Source: Desulfobulbaceae bacterium BRH_c16a
GTDB lineage: Bacteria > Desulfobacterota > Desulfobulbia > Desulfobulbales > Desulfocapsaceae
Direction of reading: 5' to 3'
Assembly: GCA_000961725.1 (NCBI GenBank)
Contig: LADS01000026.1
Span: forward strand, 19,876-83,875
Length of the DNA stretch: 64,000 nt
The position numbers and the translations under genes are program-made. The notes below the pieces were generated by a model that searched no databases, was not told where the DNA came from, and saw only the letters and a program-made list of their open reading frames with translations. Shown one piece after another: positions 19,530 to 28,380 of the stretch; the stretch's first letter is position 1, and every line of letters begins with the position of its first letter.

Positions 19530-20438
19530 ATGAAAATATTCATCACCGGCGGAACAGGGTTTGTCGGCCGCCATCTTTCGGCGACGTTGCTGGAACAAGG
19601 CCACCAGGTAACCGCCGTCGGCAGGTCAAGCAAACCGTCGGGACTGATCGAGCACCCGTCATTCAGCTATCTGGCGGCAGACACAACCAGACCGGGCGAC
19701 TGGCAGGCCCGCATCCCCGAACACAATGTCGTCATCAACCTTGCCGGCCAATCGATCTTCACGCTCTGGACTGAAAAAACCAAACAGCAGATATATGACA
19801 GCCGCATCCTGACCACACGCAACGTAACGGACGGCCTGGCGGGGGCCGGAGACACGATATTCTTCAGCACCTCCGCCGCCGGCTACTACGGAGATCGCGG
19901 CGAAGACGTACTGACCGAAGACGAACCGCCGGGCACTGATTTCCTGGCCACCGTCGGCAGAGACTGGGAGCGTGAAGCCCTGAAGGCGCAATCGGACCGC
20001 GTCCGGGTGGTGCTGACACGGTTCGGTATCGTGCTCGGCCGTGGGGGCGGCGCCATGGCTTCGATGATCCCGGCATTCAAGCTCTTCGTCGGCGGACATC
20101 TGGGCGACGGCCGCCAATGGTTCCCCTGGATCCACCTGCACGATCTGGCGGCGGCCTACCTCTTCGTCATGAACCTCCCGGAAATCGCAGGACCTGTCAA
20201 CTGGTGTGCGCCGCATCCGGTCAGAAACCAGGAACTGACCGATAAACTTGCCGGCAAGCTTAATCGCCCGGCCCTGTTTTCACCTCCGGCTTTCGTGATG
20301 AAAAGGTTACTGGGCGAATTCGGCAAGTCGATGATCTGCAGTCAGCGGGTTCAACCGGCTGTCCTGCAGAAGGCCGGGTTCCCTTTCGCCTACGGCGATC
20401 TCGACAGCGCACTTGAGGAAATACTGGAGGAAGAATAG
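19530..20438 (+). CDS. TIGR01777-family NAD(P)-dependent epimerase
   Basis: 302 residues. GGAGGAGG stands before ATG 19530. The N-terminus FITGGTGFVGRHLSATL is a Rossmann GxxGxxG motif of the extended short-chain dehydrogenase type. NLAGQSIFTLWTEKTKQQIYDSR and SAAGYYGDRG are the signature of the TIGR01777 (YfcH, SulA-like) branch. The C-terminus carries the DUF1731 domain. Reaction unknown; nucleotide-sugar or lipid substrates have been suggested for relatives. It lies between selenoprotein 1 and an SDR gene on the same strand, with gaps of 105 and 41 bases, likely one transcript. Confidence 0.85.
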   Translation: MKIFITGGTGFVGRHLSATLLEQGHQVTAVGRSSKPSGLIEHPSFSYLAADTTRPGDWQARIPEHNVVINLAGQSIFTLWTEKTKQQIYDSRILTTRNVTDGLAGAGDTIFFSTSAAGYYGDRGEDVLTEDEPPGTDFLATVGRDWEREALKAQSDRVRVVLTRFGIVLGRGGGAMASMIPAFKLFVGGHLGDGRQWFPWIHLHDLAAAYLFVMNLPEIAGPVNWCAPHPVRNQELTDKLAGKLNRPALFSPPAFVMKRLLGEFGKSMICSQRVQPAVLQKAGFPFAYGDLDSALEEILEEE

Positions 20439-20479
20439 GAATACGAAAAAAGGAAATCGCTCAAGGAGGAACAGAAACC

Positions 20480-21214
20480 ATGCAATCATCGAAAAAACGC
20501 GTCGCTTTGGTAACGGGGGCTAATCGGGGCATCGGCTTTGCAGTCGCCAGCCTGCTGGCCCGCAAAGGTCTCACGGTCATCATCGGCGCCCGCGACGAAA
20601 AAAATGGATTGGACGCACAGAAAAGAATGTCGGGCAACGGCCGGGACGTGCACTTCACCCTCCTCGACGTCGCCGATCCGACCTCGATAATTGCGGCAAT
20701 CGGCAGGATTGACGGTCTATTCGGAAGACTGGACGTCCTGGTCAATAACGCCGGCATCCTGATCGACTCGGAAACCGGCATCCTCGAACTCTCCCTCGGT
20801 TTGCTGCAGAACACCCTCAAAACCAACACCTTCGGTCCCCTGCTGCTGAGCCAGGGCTGCGTGCCTCTGATGCAAAAACACGACTACGGCCGTATCGTCA
20901 ACATCTCCAGCACCCTCGGCTCACTGACCGAAATCGTCAATCCCGACTCGCCCTACCATGACCAGCATTCACCCGCCTACCGTCTGTCAAAAACGATGCT
21001 GAACGCAATCACCGCCCTGCTTGCCAAGGAATTGCACGGAACCAACATCCTGGTCAACTCCGTCTGCCCCGGCTGGGTCAGAACCGACCTCGGCGGCCCC
21101 CGCGCCCCGCTCCTCCCCGAGCAGGCCGCGGAAACTCCGGTATGGCTGGCAACCCTGCCCGATGACGGCCCGACAGGGGGATTTTTCCGCGAGCATCAAC
21201 CGATTCCATGGTGA
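20480..21214 (+). CDS. Short-chain dehydrogenase/reductase
   Basis: 244 residues. AAGGAGGA precedes ATG 20480. The classical SDR marks are present: ALVTGANRGIGFAVA for NADP(H) binding, LVNNAGIL, the catalytic Ser in IVNISSTLG, and YRLSK for the Tyr/Lys pair. The order and the C-terminus CPGWVRTDLGGP resemble plant-type carbonyl reductases. The substrate is unknown. It ends the host-like block; beyond it the sequence becomes gene-poor and then very AT-rich. Confidence 0.88.
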   Translation: MQSSKKRVALVTGANRGIGFAVASLLARKGLTVIIGARDEKNGLDAQKRMSGNGRDVHFTLLDVADPTSIIAAIGRIDGLFGRLDVLVNNAGILIDSETGILELSLGLLQNTLKTNTFGPLLLSQGCVPLMQKHDYGRIVNISSTLGSLTEIVNPDSPYHDQHSPAYRLSKTMLNAITALLAKELHGTNILVNSVCPGWVRTDLGGPRAPLLPEQAAETPVWLATLPDDGPTGGFFREHQPIPW

Positions 21215-22250
21215 TCGGTAAACACCTGCTAACCTTCCGAAGCCGAGTCGCTCCCCGCCCCCACTCCCTGAGACGCTGGAACAGAACCGGACCGACCTGC
21301 TTCCAGCACTCCCCGGAAACAGCACAGCTGAATATTCAGATATAATTCACGAAACACAGAAACAGCAGGTTATTTTCGACTTATTGCCCCATCAGTGGTC
21401 GCATTTTCCCAAAATGCGCCAAAATGAACAGCAAAATTTCATGATTTGAGAGATGTTTCACCAACACCGATGAACTAATCTCCCCTGTTATACGCCATCC
21501 TTATATCAAGACTAAACACCCAAAAAGCAGCAATGCTCCATCCTAACTATTTTTCCTTGTAAACCATCGAATTCTCATTTAGTATGAGCCGCAAAATCAT
21601 ACATTTCTACTACATGCGGATTTGACGCGCTAAGGTTAAAGCATGTGCGATTGATACGCTATCGGGCTTTTTTCCCGAAATGGTCATGTAGTTAACTTTA
21701 TATGCTTGAAGGCATTAAAAGAAAATAAATGAAAAACGAAAAGCAATACCAGCAAAAGCAGCAGAGCTGCTTGAAAAGCAAAAGCATTTAAAGAAATGAT
21801 TTAAGTTAACAAAACGTTTCTGCGGAACCAGCGAACAGCGCGGTTCTCGCAGAACTCTACGTTGAGACCACGGAAAGAACAGAGATCGGCCTGTGAATTT
21901 TCCAAAGTCGGAAGTAATTTTATCGCAATTGCTTAAGTTGTTGTTTTAGGTGGAATATCAATTTCTGAATTCGGGTTTTTCTATGACTCGTTCGCCAAGC
22001 AAAAAACTAGTGAGTAGAACTTTGGACATTATCACGGTCCAACAGGCAGTCACCTGGGGTATCCCAACGCTCGCAGCTATCCGTCGGAGCGATTTTTGCT
22101 CTAACCGAATACGGCAATGCGAAATTAATTTTACTCTGCCCCCATTAACTCTGCATCTATATCCCCGCCTTGTCAATGTTACTTGATTCCAGAATCAATC
22201 TATCAAGATCACTTCAATATTTAAATAACTAATTAATTTAGAGTATTAAA
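21215..22250. other. Gene-poor junction before the defence island
   Basis: About 1 kb without a supportable gene. Short open frames near 21950-22186 on both strands have no family pattern or ribosome site. The stretch holds the attC-like inverted repeat listed separately. Base composition drops steadily from host-like to the very low GC of the next operon, as at the edge of an acquired segment. The last 60 bases are almost pure A/T and probably carry the dtcA promoter, but no clear ribosome site precedes ATG 22251. Confidence 0.5.
21804..21866 (+). repeat. attC-like imperfect inverted repeat 1
   Basis: TTCTGCGGAACC (21818-21829) pairs with GGTTCTCGCAGAA (21842-21854) with one extra base in the right arm. 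Outside these arms lie AAC (21808-21810) and GTT (21861-21863). The pattern of outer AAC/GTT boxes, inner complementary arms and an unpaired base is that of integron attC sites, and the length of about 63 bases fits. The outer boxes match the RYYYAAC/GTTRRRY consensus only in part. No integron integrase is in the window. Confidence 0.35.
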
Positions 22251-25200
22251 ATGTCAAAACATAGAAAAATTAAAAAGGCATACAAGGGTACTAATGAATT
22301 CAATACACTGAAGATTGCCTTAATGAGAAATATCGATTCTCAGAAGGCATTGTCGAAATTTAAAAAAAGAGCAAACATTAAAACAATTGAGAAATATTTT
22401 GGAAATATTCTAAAATATCAAGAATGTGAACATCTAATAATCGGAAAGCCATTTCCTAAACGCTGGTCGGAGCTTTGTTCAACGCCAATTTTAGATGTTA
22501 CAGATTTAAAAAAAGAACTAATATGGTTATTAAATACATGTAATATTTATTCGTATGAAATTAATAATTTTCTTATCTCTAAAAATAAGTTTGAAATTTC
22601 AATTTTGCATGGTGAATACGAAAGTGCCGCTGCCAACCTAGAAGAGATCAAATGTAGTTATGGATATTCAGTGTGGTATTTAGAAAACAAATTAGCTTTA
22701 TTGCAGCAGTCTCAAGGTTTAGAGCAACAAAAATCTTACAGTCGAAATATAAGTGAAGATAATAAAATAGATAGTCTGATTAAATATTTAGCATATTACA
22801 TTAGTATTCGAGTAGAAAGAACTGTTTCTAGTCATAAATATGACGCTTTAATTAATGATGCGATCAATTTTTACGAAAACAATCCATACATTAGCAATTA
22901 CCTAGCATATCGTCTTCATTATTTTTATAAGATATCAAAAATATCAGATTACCACTTTATAATAGGGATCGAGCAAAACTTTCCTATAATAGATAGATAC
23001 CTGACTTGCATAAATATATGCAACTGCATTATTGCAGGTTACAGCAATAAAGAAAATTCAACAACAATCAATGAAATTATAAATTATATTCCAAAAAGTT
23101 TGAATGACTTTAGATTAGAAAATATAAAATTTTTCACAGGATATACAGATAATATTCGAGGAGCTGAGACTGATAGAATATTTTTTAGTTACTATGACAA
23201 GTATCTTGAAGGAAAATATGAGGAAGTAATGAGTTATTGTGAACAATTGAATTGGAATAAAAATCAAACAATATCTATTTACGAATTATATTTAAAAAGT
23301 ACAATAGGTGCAAATAAAGACAGAAGCATCTCAATCCAACAAGGATTGTCCGAATTATTATTAAATTGCATGAAAAATATTCTGGAAAAGAATGACAAAG
23401 CTCACGAATCTGTTCAAGATATATTTAAAATAATTATAACTTACCCTAGCCATGACTGGACCGCGCAATTAATTGGTTTCGTTGTGAGAGAATTTCTCTA
23501 TGACAGTAATAGTCATAGAAACATGCTAGTACTGTATGGTTGTATGTGTTCTAATTATTTAAATCCAAGACTTTATAGATATTTATCTAGAGAAATTTCT
23601 ATAAAATATTTAACTAAAATATATGAGAATTATGGAAAATTTAATTTTATTGAATTATTTCTAGCATACTTAGAAAAAGATATAACAAAAATAGAAAAAC
23701 AATTTCCAAGATTTATTTGCAAAGAGGAATATTTAAGATTTAAAGCCCTCATATCTCTAGATTCAAAACAATACGATCAATCTCTTGAGAATTATTGCGA
23801 ATTATTCAATACGAGTAAATCGTTATATAAACAAGATGCGCTAATGGGAATAATTCGTTCATATATCGCTAGTATGCATATAAACGATTGCATAAAATTC
23901 ACCATTAAATGTTTAATTTATAATGTTGACCTACGTTCAATAATTCCTGTAAAAGAAATCTTAGACATTGTTGAATCTAGTAATGCACATATTTTAAAAA
24001 CCGAACTATACCTTTCTGTTCTCTATAATATATATTCTACATACATTAACAAAGATAAAGATATTTATAGATTTGAAGCGTATGAAGATTTCTTGCTAAG
24101 CAATGGAGTAAATAAACCATCAGAGTTTAATTTCAGCTCTTTGCATGACCAGAAAAATGAGGCTATTTATTTTTTGCGTTATATTTGCACACCACAAGTA
24201 ATGGATTCTTCAATCTATTTTGACAGTTCAGAAGATATTGATACAGAAAGAATTAAAATATGTCAAATATTATGCAAAATTGATCCAATAAATTCTGATA
24301 TTTACACTGATGAAATCAAGGAATTAACCCAGGTTTTAATTATCAATAAAGGAATTAGAGAAGTAGAGAATAGCAAAATATATGTGGATGTAGATGGAAT
24401 TAAGAGAGATATTTACACTGAGATGTCAGAAAGCTTCAAGCGATATGTGTCCTTGCCAAGGACAAAAAGAGAAATCAATGAAAATCCAGAATATTATAGA
24501 ATTTTATCTCGTTTAGCTTTCTTGAATAAGGATCGAATCGAATTCACCATACCCAACGATGAAAAATTTCATTTATTTAAGAATATTTTTATTCATATAA
24601 GAGATAAATTTTTATCTAGTAATGATTATGGACTTGATGCCTATCTTAGTGTTGGAATACGCCATGGCACTCTTTCTGGTCAATTAAGAAGTCCAATTGA
24701 ACTTGAAAGATTGATAACTCAAAAAGATACACGTAATGACAAATATAGAAAAAATGAACATTGGATTGAAAGATTTTCTGAGATGAACAACGAAATGATA
24801 CAAGGGCTACAAGATCACTTTGCGAACTTCTCTCGTGATATTGATGAATTAATTTCAACATTAAAGAATGACTGGATACAAATACGTACCGAGAAGAAAA
24901 AAATGAATGGGTTCTTTGACTATACTGTATCGGATGTCGCACTTAAAATGCTTGAAGTGAACTTAAATGATAAAATTGAATATGATGAATTTATTGATAT
25001 CATCTTTACTGTATTATGGGAAATGACAGAAATTAATTTACAGAATATTAGAATAGCCATTGAAGAACATCTTAAGGATAATTTTGATAATGTGTTCTAT
25101 GATTTTATTAGAAAGTTGAGGAAGTATAAGGGCGATACTAATATTTATGAATTAGAGAATAGTTTAAATCGCGCGAGAATTTCAACGCAATATGAGCTCG

Positions 25201-25748
25201 ACAAAATAGCAAGCTGGTTCAAGAGATCTGAAGCTAATCAAGTAAATGATTATTATATAAATTTTCCAATTGATATTGCTGCTGAAATGATAAACAATAC
25301 AATTCCAAGAAAAATTGTAAGACCTATAATTGACAGCAACTTATGCAAAATGTTAAGAGGCGATTCCTTAAAGAGTTTAGTTAATATATTTTATATTATC
25401 TTTAATAATATTTCAACTCATTGCAAGTTAAAATCTAAAATTATAGACGTTGATGTGGAAATATACTCAAATGAAGATTGTATCGAATTTATGATTTCAA
25501 ATCGTGATGAGCACCATACTGATATAGAAAATAAAAATCGAGAATTAGACTCAAAAAAGTTATTGCTACTAGACGGTGGACGCCAAGATGCTGTTAAAAC
25601 TGAAGGTGGCAGCGGCTTCCCTAAGATTGTTAAAATAATTAATATTGATTTACATAGTAAACACAAAATAGACTATTTTTTCAGTTTTATCAATGAGTGT
25701 GAATTCAATCTCAATATAAATATTGAAAAGGATAGATTGTTAGCATGA
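22251..25748 (+). CDS. dtcA: Detocs sensor protein with histidine-kinase-like C-terminus
   Basis: 1165 residues, cytoplasmic, with no signal or membrane segment. Residues 1 to about 750 are helical and TPR-like with no clear catalytic motif, fitting a sensing platform. A probable phosphoacceptor box is IRHGTLSGQLRSP with His805. A GHKL-type ATPase follows: an N-box-like stretch SLVNIFYIIFNNIS, then GGSGFPKIVKII with Gly1119-Gly1122. Its stop overlaps the next start by four bases (ATGA). Order and architecture match DtcA of the Detocs anti-phage system, in which the kinase senses infection and phosphorylates DtcB and DtcC. GC is near 30%, far below the flanks, so recent acquisition is likely. 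The gene-level match is strong; the trigger is unknown. Confidence 0.82.
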   Translation: MSKHRKIKKAYKGTNEFNTLKIALMRNIDSQKALSKFKKRANIKTIEKYFGNILKYQECEHLIIGKPFPKRWSELCSTPILDVTDLKKELIWLLNTCNIYSYEINNFLISKNKFEISILHGEYESAAANLEEIKCSYGYSVWYLENKLALLQQSQGLEQQKSYSRNISEDNKIDSLIKYLAYYISIRVERTVSSHKYDALINDAINFYENNPYISNYLAYRLHYFYKISKISDYHFIIGIEQNFPIIDRYLTCINICNCIIAGYSNKENSTTINEIINYIPKSLNDFRLENIKFFTGYTDNIRGAETDRIFFSYYDKYLEGKYEEVMSYCEQLNWNKNQTISIYELYLKSTIGANKDRSISIQQGLSELLLNCMKNILEKNDKAHESVQDIFKIIITYPSHDWTAQLIGFVVREFLYDSNSHRNMLVLYGCMCSNYLNPRLYRYLSREISIKYLTKIYENYGKFNFIELFLAYLEKDITKIEKQFPRFICKEEYLRFKALISLDSKQYDQSLENYCELFNTSKSLYKQDALMGIIRSYIASMHINDCIKFTIKCLIYNVDLRSIIPVKEILDIVESSNAHILKTELYLSVLYNIYSTYINKDKDIYRFEAYEDFLLSNGVNKPSEFNFSSLHDQKNEAIYFLRYICTPQVMDSSIYFDSSEDIDTERIKICQILCKIDPINSDIYTDEIKELTQVLIINKGIREVENSKIYVDVDGIKRDIYTEMSESFKRYVSLPRTKREINENPEYYRILSRLAFLNKDRIEFTIPNDEKFHLFKNIFIHIRDKFLSSNDYGLDAYLSVGIRHGTLSGQLRSPIELERLITQKDTRNDKYRKNEHWIERFSEMNNEMIQGLQDHFANFSRDIDELISTLKNDWIQIRTEKKKMNGFFDYTVSDVALKMLEVNLNDKIEYDEFIDIIFTVLWEMTEINLQNIRIAIEEHLKDNFDNVFYDFIRKLRKYKGDTNIYELENSLNRARISTQYELDKIASWFKRSEANQVNDYYINFPIDIAAEMINNTIPRKIVRPIIDSNLCKMLRGDSLKSLVNIFYIIFNNISTHCKLKSKIIDVDVEIYSNEDCIEFMISNRDEHHTDIENKNRELDSKKLLLLDGGRQDAVKTEGGSGFPKIVKIINIDLHSKHKIDYFFSFINECEFNLNINIEKDRLLA

Positions 25749-26200
25749 AAATATTACTGATAGAAGATGATCAAAACAAAATTAAACAACTAACCGAACA
25801 TTTGGAGAAGCATATAGATAATATTTCTATTATTGTCAGAAAATCGTATCAGTCAGGATTCAAAGAAGTTTTGACAGTGCAATATGATGTAATATTATTA
25901 GATATGAGCATGCCAACCTATGAGATTTCTCCAATAGAGCATGGAGGACGACCTCGCCCATTTGCAGGAAAAGACATTCTTCGACAAATGCAACGAAAGT
26001 CAATCAACACACCTGTAATTATTGTAACTCAATTTGAGAAATTTGGAGATGGTTTAAACTCTATATCATTAGCAGAATTGAGTTCTGAACTTAATTTGAA
26101 ATACCCGGAAATATATAAGGCTACAGTATACTATAATCCATCGTTCAACAATTGGAAGAAGGAAATTATCAACTATATTGTTCATATAAGGAAGAAGTGA
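25745..26200 (+). CDS. dtcB: Detocs stand-alone receiver protein
   Basis: 151 residues, a single CheY-like receiver with no output domain. The acidic pocket is IEDD (residues 6-9), the phosphoacceptor is Asp53 in LLDMSMP, and Thr is kept in IIVTQFEKF. The usual C-terminal Lys of receivers is not in the expected place (the strand reads ATVYYNPSF). An insertion around residues 58-75 (PIEHGGRPRPF) is also unusual. In the published Detocs model, DtcB competes for phosphoryl groups and so buffers against accidental firing of the toxic DtcC. The gene is coupled to dtcA by overlap and followed by dtcC after one base. Confidence 0.82.
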   Translation: MKILLIEDDQNKIKQLTEHLEKHIDNISIIVRKSYQSGFKEVLTVQYDVILLDMSMPTYEISPIEHGGRPRPFAGKDILRQMQRKSINTPVIIVTQFEKFGDGLNSISLAELSSELNLKYPEIYKATVYYNPSFNNWKKEIINYIVHIRKK

Positions 26201-26201
26201 A

Positions 26202-27425
26202 ATGAAAATTTTGGTAATTGAAGATAATCCTGAAAAATCAAGGGCCATATCATCAGTAGTTAAATCATTAAATTTGATTGATGAGAACAATATTGTTTTC
26301 GTTCAAGATCGGATATCTGCAAAGAGAAAACTTACAGATACTTCTTTCTCTTTGATGTTGCTAGATATTCAAATACCAAATAGATTTGATCAAGTTGCTG
26401 ATAAGGATGGCGGTGTAAGACTTATTAATGAAATTTTATCGTCTAATAAATATATTATACCTACCCATATTATAGGAATTACAGCTTATGATGATATCTA
26501 TGATGAAGTTTTTCCAACGTTTTCAAACCGATTAATAGCAATTATAAAGTATGAAAGAGAATCAATAGTGTGGGAAGAACAATTAAAAAACAAAATTAAA
26601 TCAATTGCATCTTCTGCAAACACTTTCAACACTACTGTTGGATACCTCAATTCATTAGCAATAATTTGTGCATTAGAAAGTCCTGAGCTTGAAGCAGTAA
26701 AAAATATCTCAAATGACTGGCACATAATTGAAATAGCAAATGATAGTACAAACTATTATAGAGGTACCTTTTCAGATGGAAAAAATTCGATTACATTTAT
26801 AGCAGCTGCCGCTCCTCAAATGGGAATGACAGCCGCTGCAGTATTGACTACGAAAATTATTTCTCATTTCAGACCAAAATATCTTTGCATCACAGGCATA
26901 TCAGCAGGAGTAAAAGGAGAAACCAATTATGGTGATATATTAGTAGCTGATCCAAGTTGGGATTATGGGAATGGAAAATACACAAGAGAAGGTAAGAAAA
27001 CTATCTTCAAACCTGATCCATTGCCAATCCGATTAGATCCTTTTCTCAAAAGTATTATTCAAAAATCTTCTACAAATTCAATTGAATTAGAAATGATAAA
27101 GAGTAGCTATCATGGTGAAAAACCTGACACTTCATTAAAGGTACATATAGGTCCTGTAGCTTCAGGTGCTTCAGTTATATCTGATCCGTCTATTACAATT
27201 GATATTCAAAACCATCAAAGGAAATTGGTTGGAATAGAAATGGAAACTTATGGCGTTTTGTATGCTTCATTAAATTACACTAATCCTTCGCCTACTGCAT
27301 TTTCACTAAAATCGGTGTGTGATTTTGCTAATGAAGAGAAAAATAATAAATATCAGAGATATGCTGCACACACTAGTGCTTCTTATCTAAAAATGATTTC
27401 TTTACAGAATTTTATAGTGAAATGA
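26202..27425 (+). CDS. dtcC: Detocs effector: receiver fused to PNP-family nucleosidase
   Basis: 407 residues. Residues 1 to about 135 are a receiver (IEDNPEK, phosphoacceptor Asp55 in LLDIQIP, ITAYDD). Residues about 145-407 are a purine nucleoside phosphorylase/MTA-SAH nucleosidase fold: IICALESPELEAV, APQMGMTAAAVLTTKI, ITGISAGVKGETNYGDI, GPVASGASVI, the substrate motif GIEMETYG (Glu346, Met347, Glu348) and SVCDFAN with the likely catalytic Asp374. In Detocs, phosphorylation switches on this domain, which cleaves ATP to adenine and ribose-5-triphosphate, stopping phage growth by energy loss. All expected active-site residues are present, so the effector looks intact. Confidence 0.85.
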   Translation: MKILVIEDNPEKSRAISSVVKSLNLIDENNIVFVQDRISAKRKLTDTSFSLMLLDIQIPNRFDQVADKDGGVRLINEILSSNKYIIPTHIIGITAYDDIYDEVFPTFSNRLIAIIKYERESIVWEEQLKNKIKSIASSANTFNTTVGYLNSLAIICALESPELEAVKNISNDWHIIEIANDSTNYYRGTFSDGKNSITFIAAAAPQMGMTAAAVLTTKIISHFRPKYLCITGISAGVKGETNYGDILVADPSWDYGNGKYTREGKKTIFKPDPLPIRLDPFLKSIIQKSSTNSIELEMIKSSYHGEKPDTSLKVHIGPVASGASVISDPSITIDIQNHQRKLVGIEMETYGVLYASLNYTNPSPTAFSLKSVCDFANEEKNNKYQRYAAHTSASYLKMISLQNFIVK

Positions 27426-27563
27426 TTTTTTTTAAAATCAAAGATGTGGGTTTGTTGGCACGAATGGTAAATGGGATCAAGTCGTAATAAACGAGAGTTA
27501 AAGTCAACTCTGTTTTGAATTCACGAGTACAACAGTCTTTTGAAAATAAAGGGGACACCTTTG

Positions 27564-27654
27564 ATATTTTATAATAAATAGTTATCTAGTTAACTATAAT
27601 ACACACAAATACAGTCCGTTTCCGGGCCGTTATGCCTCAAGCTCTGCTACCCAC
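27564..27654 (+). repeat. Direct repeat, copy A (91 bp)
   Basis: Starts ATATTTTATAATAAATAGTT and ends GCTCTGCTACCCAC. A partly conserved copy lies at 27723-27809; the first 20 or so bases and the last 29 bases (27626-27654) are nearly or fully identical, while the middle differs. It lies in the 402-base gap after dtcC and has no coding content. The fixed right end GCCGTTATGCC followed by a short leader resembles the start of an integron cassette, but no palindromic left half is seen. Confidence 0.6.
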
Positions 27655-27722
27655 ATACGCCTACGGGACGTTGTTACTTACGTTGCAAAACATTTTTAGG
27701 GAAAAATATAAGGACCTGCTAA

Positions 27723-27809
27723 ATATTTTCTAATAAATAGTTATGGCGTCCCGTTACAACACAATTACAGTTAGTTCCAAGCCGTTATGCCTCAAGCTCT
27801 GCTACCCAC
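27723..27809 (+). repeat. Direct repeat, copy B (87 bp)
   Basis: Second copy of the repeat at 27564, with ATATTTTCTAATAAATAGTT at the left and the same 29-base right end (27781-27809). The lipoprotein gene begins 18 bases later, so this copy supplies its leader. ACGGGACG between the copies and CGTCCCGT inside this copy are complementary and could pair. A recombination between the two copies would delete 158 bases. Confidence 0.6.
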
Positions 27810-27827
27810 CCTAAAAGGAGCGCGTAA

Positions 27828-28295
27828 ATGAAGATTAAGTCTTTAAGTATGTTTGTCGTTGCCGCAACTCTTATCGGCTGTGCCAGTACGCAAGATGTGC
27901 GCATGGAGTCCTGCAAGGCAACTACAGAACAGGAAATCGCCTCGCTGTTCGATCGCTGGAATCGGTCATTACTCACAGGTGATCCGCACAAGGTAGTCGC
28001 CAACTACGCAGAGCGATCAATCCTCTTGCCTACTGTTTCAAACAAGCCGCGTCTCAATCCGGCCGAGAAGGAGGATTACTTCCATCACTTCTTAGAGAAC
28101 CGCCCCTCCGGCACGATCGACTTGCGCACCATTGAGCTCGGTTGCAACACGGCGGTTGACGCTGGTCTTTACACATTCACGTTTGCTAAGACAGGGGCAA
28201 AGGTCAGCGGACGCTACACCTACACCTATCGCTGGAACGGCTCAGAGTGGCTCATTACCAGCCACCATTCTTCGGCAATGCCGGAGAAAGAGTAG
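27828..28295 (+). CDS. Lipoprotein of the SgcJ/DUF4440 (NTF2-like) type
   Basis: 155 residues. AAAAGGAG precedes ATG 27828. A signal peptide ends in the lipobox LIGC (Cys18). The rest is a small cone-shaped NTF2-like domain: EIASLFDRWNRSLLTGD, VVANYAERSILLP, then YTFTF and RYTYTYRWNGSEWLITSHHSS, the closing strands of the SgcJ/EcaC and CaMKII-association-domain family. The exact role is unknown; members are often found alone on mobile gene cassettes. It is the first gene after the defence operon, and its GC is near host level again. Confidence 0.72.
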   Translation: MKIKSLSMFVVAATLIGCASTQDVRMESCKATTEQEIASLFDRWNRSLLTGDPHKVVANYAERSILLPTVSNKPRLNPAEKEDYFHHFLENRPSGTIDLRTIELGCNTAVDAGLYTFTFAKTGAKVSGRYTYTYRWNGSEWLITSHHSSAMPEKE

Positions 28296-28380
28296 CACCC
28301 AGGAGCATCATCGGGTAGCCGGGTGAAAACTGGGAATGCGACATTTGACCCCAAATTTGTGTGGCCATTGGAGGCAATAC

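Noticed and set aside
21950..22186. Overlapping 70-80 codon frames on both strands before dtcA
   Set aside because: No ribosome site, no family similarity, AT-rich junction sequence; probably non-coding or a decayed remnant.
27426..27827. CRISPR array
   Set aside because: Only two repeat copies, 90 bases long and diverged in the middle, without regular spacers or cas genes.
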